Origin: an uncultured Oscillospiraceae bacterium
GTDB lineage: Bacteria; Bacillota; Clostridia; Oscillospirales; Acutalibacteraceae
Length of the DNA stretch: 57,728 bases
NCBI GenBank assembly: GCA_900546265.1
Contig: URCA01000022.1
Location: 1-57,728 of the forward strand
Direction: 5' to 3'
The stretch's first letter is position 1, and each line of letters begins with the position of its first letter. The notes under the pieces were generated by a model. It saw only the letters and a list, made by a program, of their open reading frames with translations. It was not told the DNA's origin and searched no databases. The position numbers and the translations under genes were made by a program. Below, in pieces: positions 15,400-21,811 of the stretch.

Positions 15400-17740
15400 G
15401 GTATTCCTCGATGATATAGGTCTCGTAGATGTCGCCCTCTTTGATGTCGGTGAATTTTTCCAGGCCGATACCGCATTCGTAGCCCTGGGCCACTTCCTTC
15501 TGGTCGTCCTTGAAGCGCTTGAGGGAAATCATCTTGTCGTCGCCGATGATGATGCCGTCCCGCACGATGCGCAGCAGGTCGTTGCGGTAGACCTTGCCGT
15601 CCAGCACGTAGCAGCCGGCCACCAGGCCCACACCGGTGATGCGGTAGACCTGCCGGACTTCGGCGCGGCCGTGGAGCACTTCGCGGGTCTTGGGGGTCAG
15701 CATGCCCTTCATGGCGGTTTCAATTTCCTCGATGCACTCGTAAATAATCCGGTACATCCGCATATCCACGCCGCTCTGCTCGGCGGCGGTCTGCGCCAGG
15801 GGCTCGGGACGGACGTTGAAGCCCACGATGATGGCGTTGGAGGCGGAGGCCAGCATAACGTCGTTCTCGCTCACGGCGCCCACCGCCCCGTGGATGACCC
15901 GCACCCGCACCTCATCATTGGACAGCTTTTCGAGCGACTGGCGGACCGCTTCCACCGAGCCCTGCACGTCGGCCTTGACGATGATGTTCAGTTCCTTCAT
16001 GTCGCCCTGCTGCATCTGATCGAACAGATTATCCAGGGTGACCTTCTGGTACTGGCTGAACTGCTCTTCCTTGGCGGCGGTTTTCCGCTGTTCCACCAGC
16101 TCGCGGGCGAGCCGCTCGTCGGTGACGGCGTTGAAGATATCGCCGGAGGTAGGCACCTCGTCCAAGCCCATGATTTCCACGGGGACGGAGGGGCCGGCTT
16201 CCTGCAGCTTCATGCCCTTTTCGTCGGTCATGGCGCGCACGCGGCCCACGGCCGTGCCCGCGACGATGACGTCGCCGGCGTGGAGGGTGCCGTTCTGCAC
16301 CAGCACGGTGGCGATGGGGCCGCGGCCTTTATCCAGGCGGGCCTCCACCACGGTGCCTTTGGCGGCGCGGGCGGGGTTGGCCTTGAGTTCTTTCATCTCC
16401 GCCACCAACAGGACGGTTTCCAGCAGCTTGTCGAGGCCCATGCCGGTATGAGCGGACACGGGAACGACGATGACGTCGCCGCCCCATTCCTCGGGAACCA
16501 GCTCGTGCTCGGTGAGCTGCTGCATGACCTTATCCGGGTTGGCGGTGGGTTTATCCATTTTGTTGATGGCCACGATGATGGAAACGCCCGCGGCCTTGGC
16601 ATGGTTGATGGCCTCGATGGTCTGGGGCATGATGCCGTCGTCGGCGGCCACCACCAGGATGGCGATATCGGTGACCTGAGCGCCGCGGGCCCGCATGGAG
16701 GTAAACGCGGCGTGGCCGGGGGTGTCCAGGAAGGTAATGGACTGTCCGTCGATGTTCACCCGATAAGCGCCGATGTGCTGGGTGATGCCGCCGGCCTCGC
16801 CGGAGGTGACGCTGGTCTTGCGGATGGCGTCCAGGATGGAGGTCTTGCCGTGGTCAACGTGGCCCATGACCACCACCACCGGATCCCGGGGCTGGAGGTT
16901 CTCATCGTTGTCCTCGCTGTCGTCGATGATCCGCTCCTCGATGGTGACCACCACCTCGCGCTCCACCTTGGCGTGGAATTCGCCGGCGACCAGATAGGCG
17001 GTGTCGAAGTCGATTTCCTGATTGACGGTAGCCATGACGCCCAAGCCCATCAGCTTTTTGATGACCTCGGCGGAGGTGGCCTTCAGCCGGGAGGCCAGCT
17101 CGCCGACGGTAATGGTTTCGCCCACCGTGATGGTCAGGGGCTTGGCCTTGCGTTCCATGGCGATCCGGCGCAGCCGCTCGGACTCGGTCTCCCGGCGGGG
17201 ACGGGGCTTGCGGTACTGCTGGGATCTCTGGTTGAGCTTCTGCTTTTTCACCGCGCCGCCGTCGCCCCGCACCTGCTTGGAGGCCTGGGCCAGGTTGTCG
17301 AATTTTTCGTCGTACTTGCCCACGTTCACCTGGGGGGTGCGGGTATCGATGGTGCGCCGTTCCACCGGTGCCTTGGGGGGAGCGGGCGCCTTGGGCGCGG
17401 CGGGCCGGGCCGGCTGACCGGCGGCGGAGGCCGGACGTGCCGGGGTGATTTTACCCGGCATCTGGGCGATGGATTTCGCCGGGGCGGCGGTGGCCGCCGC
17501 TTCCGAAGCGGCAGGCGCCGGCTCTTCTTTCTTTTCCTTCGCCGTGGCGTAATAGGCGTCGAAATTCTCGGTCTGATATTTCTGGGTATAGTGCTCGAAA
17601 ATCAGATCGAGCTCGCTCTCCTCGAGCGCGGTCATGCTCTTTTTGGGCGTGTCGATGTATTTGGCCAGCAGCTCGATAATCTCCTTGCTGGGTACGTTGA
17701 AATCCTTCGCTACCTCGCTGACGCGGTATTTCATCATCAT
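15392..17740 (-). CDS. infB: Translation initiation factor IF-2
   Basis: 782 residues. IF2 places formyl-Met-tRNA on the 30S subunit and promotes subunit joining with GTP. The order is an N-terminal IF2_N helix domain (3-52), an Ala/Pro/Lys-rich linker (70-185), a second IF2_N segment (about 205-260), the G domain with GHVDHGKTS (about 293-301), DTPGHAAF and NKMD, and C-terminal beta-barrel domains ending EEYRD. It starts with three ATG codons and overlaps the upstream ylxQ stop by four bases, so the two are translationally coupled. Confidence 0.98.
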   Translation of the reverse strand: MMMKYRVSEVAKDFNVPSKEIIELLAKYIDTPKKSMTALEESELDLIFEHYTQKYQTENFDAYYATAKEKKEEPAPAASEAAATAAPAKSIAQMPGKITPARPASAAGQPARPAAPKAPAPPKAPVERRTIDTRTPQVNVGKYDEKFDNLAQASKQVRGDGGAVKKQKLNQRSQQYRKPRPRRETESERLRRIAMERKAKPLTITVGETITVGELASRLKATSAEVIKKLMGLGVMATVNQEIDFDTAYLVAGEFHAKVEREVVVTIEERIIDDSEDNDENLQPRDPVVVVMGHVDHGKTSILDAIRKTSVTSGEAGGITQHIGAYRVNIDGQSITFLDTPGHAAFTSMRARGAQVTDIAILVVAADDGIMPQTIEAINHAKAAGVSIIVAINKMDKPTANPDKVMQQLTEHELVPEEWGGDVIVVPVSAHTGMGLDKLLETVLLVAEMKELKANPARAAKGTVVEARLDKGRGPIATVLVQNGTLHAGDVIVAGTAVGRVRAMTDEKGMKLQEAGPSVPVEIMGLDEVPTSGDIFNAVTDERLARELVEQRKTAAKEEQFSQYQKVTLDNLFDQMQQGDMKELNIIVKADVQGSVEAVRQSLEKLSNDEVRVRVIHGAVGAVSENDVMLASASNAIIVGFNVRPEPLAQTAAEQSGVDMRMYRIIYECIEEIETAMKGMLTPKTREVLHGRAEVRQVYRITGVGLVAGCYVLDGKVYRNDLLRIVRDGIIIGDDKMISLKRFKDDQKEVAQGYECGIGLEKFTDIKEGDIYETYIIEEYRD

Positions 17741-18069
17741 AAGGCTTCATCCTCCTCCAAGTCATGGCAGATATGCTTTTTCATAGCTGCCGCAAAACCC
17801 CTGTCGTCCACGGCGGCGACGCCCACCGGCTTTTTCAGGCCGAGAGCGCGGCCGATGGCCGACTTATCCAAGGGGATTTGCACAATGTCCGCCGCTTTGT
17901 CCTTCCCGATGAAGCGGAGCTCCTTTTCCGTTTTGGGGGACAGGTCGCTGGCCAGAAGCACCAGCACGGCCCTGCCTCCCCGCAAAAGATCCGCCACCGC
18001 GTCGAAGCCGCAGGTCATATGCCCGGCGCGGCGGGACAGGCCGAGCAGGCCGGTCAGTTTGTCATTCAC
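17737..18069 (-). CDS. ylxQ: L7Ae-family ribosomal-like protein YlxQ
   Basis: 110 residues of the L7Ae/L30e/Gadd45 fold: KLTGLLGLSRRAGHMTCGFDAVADLLRGG then VLLASDLSPKTEKEL. Members bind kink-turn RNA. It overlaps ylxR by eight bases and infB by four, the classic nusA-ylxR-ylxQ-infB arrangement. It is a non-essential accessory protein whose RNA target is not settled. Confidence 0.93.
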   Translation of the reverse strand: MNDKLTGLLGLSRRAGHMTCGFDAVADLLRGGRAVLVLLASDLSPKTEKELRFIGKDKAADIVQIPLDKSAIGRALGLKKPVGVAAVDDRGFAAAMKKHICHDLEEDEAL

Positions 18070-18331
18070 TTGCCTCGAATTCCTCCTCCATGCGATCGTA
18101 CACCTCGGCGGGAATCGGACAGGAAAAGGCTTTTTCCAACCGTCTCGCTTTGCGGGCCAGTCTCAGGCAGTCGACGCGGGGACAGACATAGGCGCCGCGG
18201 CCCGGCTTGCGGCCGGTCAGGTCGAGGGACACCTCGCCCTCCGGGCTTTTGACCACCCGGACAAGCTCCTTTTTCGGTTTCATTTCGCCGCAGCCCGTGC
18301 ATTTGCGCAGCGGCGTTTTTTTCACGTGCAT
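18062..18331 (-). CDS. ylxR: YlxR/RnpM RNA-binding protein (DUF448)
   Basis: 89 residues with the family marks RKCTGCGEMKPKKELVRVVK, GRKPGRGAYVCPR and a basic helix. The two Cys pairs and the GRGAYVC loop are intact. In Bacillus the homologue has been described as a nucleoid-associated regulator and a modulator of RNase P. It lies between nusA and ylxQ with GGAAGGAG before the start. Confidence 0.94.
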   Translation of the reverse strand: MHVKKTPLRKCTGCGEMKPKKELVRVVKSPEGEVSLDLTGRKPGRGAYVCPRVDCLRLARKARRLEKAFSCPIPAEVYDRMEEEFEASE

Positions 18332-18386
18332 CGTCTGACTCCTTCCTGGCGGGACATGTGCCTATGGGAAACCCGGTGGCCGGGTA

Positions 18387-19448
18387 TTATTCTTCGTCTT
18401 CTCCGTAGAAGCCGCTTTCGGGGCGGATATCGATTTTCCAGCCGGTCAGCTTGGCGGCCAGCCGGGCGTTTTGCCCCTTGTTGCCGATGGCCAGGGAGAG
18501 CTGAGCGTCCGGCACGGTGACCCGGCAGGACTTCGCCCCTTCGGGATCCACCTCCACCGACAGCACCCTGGCGGGGGAGAGGGCCGCGGCGATGAACTTC
18601 TCCGGCTCGTCGCTGTATTCGATGATGTCGATTTTTTCGCCGCCCAGCTCGTCTACAATGCCGCCCACACGGGCGCCGCGGGGGCCGATGCAGGCGCCCA
18701 CCGCGTCCACGTTTTCGTCATGGGCCAGGACGGCCAGCTTGGTGCGGGAGCCGGCCTCGCGGGAAACCGCCTTGATTTCCACAACGCCGTTGAAAATTTC
18801 GGGCACTTCCATTTCAAACAGCCGCTTGACCAGGCCGGGGTGGGTGCGGGACACCAGGGCGCGGGGACCCTTTTCGCCCTCGCGGACGTCCACGACATAT
18901 ACCTTGACGTGATCGCCCTCCCGCAGCACCTCGTCGCCGATCTGCTCGCTTTTAGGCAGGACGGTTTCGGCCTTGCCGATTTCCAGGGTGGCGGCGCCGG
19001 TCTTGGGATCCACCCGGGTGACCAGGGCGGTGACCAGCTCCTGATTGCGGCGCTGGAACTCCTGCATCTGCTGGCCGCGCTCGGCCTCGCGGATGCCCTG
19101 ACGGATGACATGCTTGGCGGTCTGGGCGGCGATACGGCCGAACTGCTTGGTTTCCAGCTTGATTTCCACCGTTTCGCCCACCAGGGGCTTCTTGGTATAT
19201 TTGGCCGCCTCCTCGGGGAGCATTTCCTCGTCCGGATCCTCGACCTCTTCCACGATGCGCTTGAACAGGGAAACGGAAAACTCATTGGTGGCCGGGTCCA
19301 TGATGACGGCGATGTTTTCCTTGCCGCCGAAATCCCGCTTGACCGCGATGATGATCGCGGCGCGGATTTTCTCCAGCAGGTAGTCCCCGGTGATCCCTTT
19401 TTCCTTTTCCAGCAGCTTGAGCGCTTCGAAAAATTCAGCGTTGTTCAT
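18387..19448 (-). CDS. nusA: Transcription termination/antitermination factor NusA
   Basis: 353 residues with the N-terminal RNA polymerase-binding domain (1-125), an S1 domain (about 130-200) and two KH domains, including GACIGPRGARVGGIVDELGGEKIDII and LAIGNKGQNARLAAKLTGWKIDI. The C-terminal acidic repeats of proteobacterial NusA are absent, as is normal in Firmicutes. It modulates pausing, termination and ribosome-coupled elongation. It is the second gene of the rimP operon. Confidence 0.98.
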   Translation of the reverse strand: MNNAEFFEALKLLEKEKGITGDYLLEKIRAAIIIAVKRDFGGKENIAVIMDPATNEFSVSLFKRIVEEVEDPDEEMLPEEAAKYTKKPLVGETVEIKLETKQFGRIAAQTAKHVIRQGIREAERGQQMQEFQRRNQELVTALVTRVDPKTGAATLEIGKAETVLPKSEQIGDEVLREGDHVKVYVVDVREGEKGPRALVSRTHPGLVKRLFEMEVPEIFNGVVEIKAVSREAGSRTKLAVLAHDENVDAVGACIGPRGARVGGIVDELGGEKIDIIEYSDEPEKFIAAALSPARVLSVEVDPEGAKSCRVTVPDAQLSLAIGNKGQNARLAAKLTGWKIDIRPESGFYGEDEE

Positions 19449-19480
19449 GATTTTTACAAACCCTCCAAAAGCCTTCGGCT

Positions 19481-20035
19481 TTATATTTCAAGTGAATTCC
19501 CGTCATCGTCCAACCCATCGTCGTCTTCGATTCCGTCGTCCCAGTCCTCGATGGCGTGAACACAGGACACCTCTTTCTTGTCGAAGGAACGCAGGGTGCC
19601 GTCCTCCTCCTCGATGGTGAGCACCTGATTTTCCAGGCCGCGGAGCAGGCCGGCGAATTCCCGCACCCCGTCCTGGGGACGGTACAGCTTGACCGCCACG
19701 GCCCAGCCTTCGTAATAATCGAAATGCTCGGGACGGGTAAGCTCCCGGTTAGCGCCGGGGGAGGTGACCTCCAGGCAGTAGGACTGGGGGATGGGATCCG
19801 CCTCGTCAAGCAGCGTGCTCATCCGGCGGGACAAGTCCACGCAGTCGTTGATGGAGACCGGCTCGCTCTCCTTGTCGATGATAATGCGGAGGATCCAGGA
19901 GGCGCCCTCCTTGACAAACCGCACATCCCACAGCATGAGGCCGAGCTCCTCCGCCACTGGGCCGGCCATGCCGGCCACGACGGCCGCCGTGCCGCCGGAG
20001 GGGGCGCCGCCCGCTTTGGCTTTTGTTGTCGCCAT
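19481..20035 (-). CDS. rimP: Ribosome maturation factor RimP
   Basis: 184 residues from MATTKAKAGG at 20035 (AAAGGA upstream). The RimP N-terminal domain (about 15-90, LGLMLWDVRFVKEGASWILRIIIDKE and DCVDLSRRMSTLLDE, VTSPGANRELTRPEHF) and the C-terminal SH3-like domain are present, followed by a very acidic tail (DWDDGIEDDDGLDDD). It is needed for 30S maturation. It is the first gene of the operon, behind a hairpin-rich leader and the promoter at 20148-20176. Confidence 0.96.
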   Translation of the reverse strand: MATTKAKAGGAPSGGTAAVVAGMAGPVAEELGLMLWDVRFVKEGASWILRIIIDKESEPVSINDCVDLSRRMSTLLDEADPIPQSYCLEVTSPGANRELTRPEHFDYYEGWAVAVKLYRPQDGVREFAGLLRGLENQVLTIEEEDGTLRSFDKKEVSCVHAIEDWDDGIEDDDGLDDDGNSLEI

Positions 20036-20055
20036 TGATTCGCCGTTCCTTTCCG

Positions 20056-20119
20056 TGCCCGGGGGAGAACCCTGCCGGGAGGTTCCCACAATACAAAAGA
20101 GCGGGTCACCCCACTCTTT
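20056..20119 (-). promoter_or_regulatory. Structured rimP leader (candidate rimP-leader RNA)
   Basis: On the minus strand, AAAGAGTGGG pairs with CCCGCTCTTT around GTGA (20119-20096) and is followed by a short T-run. A second stem, GGGAACC/GGTTCTCCC, follows at about 20086-20060. A terminator-like hairpin plus a second stem ahead of rimP recalls the rimP-leader class of cis RNAs described in Firmicutes. Assignment to that class is from memory of its general shape. Confidence 0.45.
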
Positions 20120-20130
20120 CATACAGCGTA

Positions 20131-20153
20131 TATACTAACTTCGTATTAGTATA
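20131..20153. promoter_or_regulatory. Inverted repeat over the rimP -10 and start site
   Basis: TATACTAA (20131-20138) and TTAGTATA (20146-20153) are perfect inverted repeats seven bases apart. One arm includes the -10 hexamer and the other falls just past the expected +1. This is a plausible operator for a dimeric regulator, or an RNA hairpin at the very 5' end. Confidence 0.4.
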
Positions 20154-20176
20154 GCACAGACCGCTTCCAAAAGCAA
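20148..20176 (-). promoter_or_regulatory. Promoter of the rimP-nusA-infB operon
   Basis: On the minus strand, TTGCTT (20171-20176) and TATACT (20148-20153) are spaced 17 bp, with extended -10 TGCTATACT. The rimP start lies about 106 bases downstream of the predicted +1. Confidence 0.8.
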
Positions 20177-20277
20177 GAAAAAAATTGAAGTTCCTGGGAA
20201 GGAGTGACGGTCCGTTCCGCCGATACATAGTATGGACAGGGTATATCCTTATTATCTATAGAAAGGAGGTATGCAGG

Positions 20278-20790
20278 ATGGAGTTAATATCCGCGCAAAA
20301 CACGCGGCGCTTCGCCCGCATGATGTTGGAGAGCCGGCCGGCCGCCAGAGCTTCGGTCAAAGGCGATCGGGCGCACTGGGGCCTGCACGGCAGCGTCAGC
20401 TTTTACCCGGCAGGAAGCGGTACTCTGGTGGTGGCGGAGGTGTTCGGCCTGCCAGGCACCGGACTGAAAGCGGGCGGGAAAAACGGCGTTTTCGGCTTTC
20501 ACATCCACAGCGGCTCCCAGTGCACGGGCGACGAGACGGACCCGTTCAAAAACACGGGCCCTCACTTCAATCCGGAAAACGCGGAGCATCCCTGGCACGC
20601 GGGGGACATGCCGCCCCTGTTCGCCAACGCGGGGTATGCTTTCCTGGCCTTTTATACCGATCGCTTTACCGTCCCGGAGGTGGTGGGGCGCACCGTGGTC
20701 ATCCACGACATGCCCGACGACTTCACCACCCAGCCGGCCGGAAATTCCGGAAAGAAAATCGCTTGCGGCGTCGTCAAAGCGAATACATGA
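20278..20790 (+). CDS. Cu/Zn superoxide dismutase-like protein
   Basis: 170 residues from MELISAQNTRR, with AGGAGG eight bases before the ATG. All metal ligands are visible: FGFHIHSG (two Cu His), GPHFNP (bridging His), EHP and WHAGD (Zn His, His and Asp), and VVIHDMPDDF (Cu His). The disulfide pair is probably Cys in SQCTGD and IACGVV. The position usually held by the active-site Arg (GxRxACG) is Lys here (GNSGKKIACG). No signal peptide is present, so the protein looks cytoplasmic, unlike most bacterial SodC. It lies next to a Gln/Asn-rich microprotein and a ferritin. Confidence 0.88.
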   Translation: MELISAQNTRRFARMMLESRPAARASVKGDRAHWGLHGSVSFYPAGSGTLVVAEVFGLPGTGLKAGGKNGVFGFHIHSGSQCTGDETDPFKNTGPHFNPENAEHPWHAGDMPPLFANAGYAFLAFYTDRFTVPEVVGRTVVIHDMPDDFTTQPAGNSGKKIACGVVKANT

Positions 20791-20949
20791 GCGTTAAAAA
20801 ATTTTTTGCCTGCATAATCCGCGGGCCGATGCAGAAAATAGAACTGCGGGGAATCGGAGACGACCGTTTGTACACGTCGAGCGGCCGCCAGGTTTCCCCG
20901 AGGACTCGTCAAAAATTTCGGAATGTGTAAACGTATGGAGGTTGTCATC

Positions 20950-21120
20950 ATGTCGAACAAACAAAACCAGCAGCAGAACAGCCGGCAGCAGAATCAGCAG
21001 CAGAACAATCAGCAGAATCAGCAGCAAAACAATCAGCAGCAGAACCAGCAGAACAAGCAGTGCCCCAGCAATCAGCAGCAGAATCAGCAGAACAAGCAGA
21101 ACCAGAGCAAGTTCTTCTAA
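20950..21120 (+). CDS. Gln/Asn-rich microprotein
   Basis: 56 residues built almost only of Gln and Asn (units such as QQNQQQNN), with scattered Lys, Ser and Arg, one Cys (NKQCPSN) and the end SKFF. TGGAGG stands about nine bases before the ATG, and a strong terminator follows 18 bases after the stop, so it looks like a genuine expressed gene. CAG and AAC/AAT codons are reused in tandem, which favours expansion by slippage. No known family was recognised. The composition suggests a disordered, assembly-prone peptide. Its 160-bp distance from sodC leaves room for its own promoter. Confidence 0.65.
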   Translation: MSNKQNQQQNSRQQNQQQNNQQNQQQNNQQQNQQNKQCPSNQQQNQQNKQNQSKFF

Positions 21121-21138
21121 GCTTCCGGTCCGCTGCCC

Positions 21139-21179
21139 AAAGAACCCAGCCGCCATGGGGCGGCCGGGTTCTTTGTTTT
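21139..21179 (+). terminator. Terminator after the Gln/Asn-rich gene
   Basis: AAAGAACCCAGCCGCC (21139-21154) pairs with 21159-21174 with a single A-C mismatch, followed by GTTTTT. Confidence 0.85.
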
Positions 21180-21184
21180 TCCTG

Positions 21185-21709
21185 TCAATTGTTTACGGCG
21201 GGCGCGGCGAATGGATCGACGAATACCCGGGCGGCCAGTTCGGTATCCAGGGCGTAAAGCATGGCGGCGTTCTCTCCGATAAACCGCAGCTTCTGCACCA
21301 GCAGGCCAGCGGTGGATTCCTCCTCCACCTGTTCGTTGACATACCACTGGATAAAGTTATAGGTGGCGTGATCCTCTTCCTTCATTGCCAGGGTAGCGAT
21401 GGCGCCGATATATGTGGTCACCTGCTCCTCATGCCGCAGGGTCTGCTCAAAAATATCCAGCAAATCGCGGAAAGTCTCCGGCGGGGCGGGAACCGCTTCC
21501 AGACGCGGCCTGGCACCTCGCTCCAGCGTGTGATCCAAAATGTGGGTGCCGTGAGCCAGTTCCTCCCGCGCCTGCACCCGCAGCCAGTTGGCAAAGCCGG
21601 GAAAGCCCTCATGCTCACACCAGTCGGACATGCTGAGATACAGGTAAGCGGAATACAGCTCGGCGTTAATCTGCCGGTTCATGGCTTGGACGATGGTTTC
21701 TCGCAACAT
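21185..21709 (-). CDS. ftnA: Ferritin, iron-storage protein
   Basis: 174 residues starting MLRETIVQAMNRQINAELYSAYLYLSM. The four-helix ferritin fold and ferroxidase ligands are visible: Glu in NAELYSAYLY, EREE-type pair as REELAHG, then LRHEEQVT and FIQWYVNEQVEEE. It has no haem ligand Met typical of bacterioferritin, so the non-haem Ftn class is favoured. It oxidises Fe2+ and stores ferric iron in the cytoplasm. The ribosome binding site GGGAGGA lies inside one arm of a long inverted repeat (21718-21798). The downstream and convergent neighbours are the microprotein and SOD genes, which suggests a shared oxidative-stress role. Confidence 0.95.
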   Translation of the reverse strand: MLRETIVQAMNRQINAELYSAYLYLSMSDWCEHEGFPGFANWLRVQAREELAHGTHILDHTLERGARPRLEAVPAPPETFRDLLDIFEQTLRHEEQVTTYIGAIATLAMKEEDHATYNFIQWYVNEQVEEESTAGLLVQKLRFIGENAAMLYALDTELAARVFVDPFAAPAVNN

Positions 21710-21717
21710 TAAAAATC

Positions 21718-21798
21718 CTCCCATCCTGCGCGGGGCGCGCCCCGCCTGAAAGCAACGGTGTCCTTTGGAAACACCGCTTCCTGACAGTAGGATGGGAG
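21718..21798 (-). promoter_or_regulatory. Three-stem leader that can cover the ferritin ribosome binding site
   Basis: The outer arms 21718-21727 and 21789-21798 (CTCCCATCCT and its exact complement) enclose two hairpins: GCGGGG/CCCCGC at 21730-21745 and CGGTGT/ACACCG at 21756-21776. On the minus strand the 3' outer arm contains GGGAG of the ferritin Shine-Dalgarno sequence, 9 bases from the ATG. Pairing would block ribosome access. The fold was worked out by eye. Confidence 0.6.
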
Positions 21799-21811
21799 AA
21801 TGCCCCCGCGG

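Noticed and set aside
15197..18520. A plus-strand open frame of over 1100 codons opposite infB, ylxQ and ylxR
   Set aside because: It is the antisense shadow of well-recognised genes in GC-rich DNA, with Gly/His/Asp-rich low-complexity translation and no domain.
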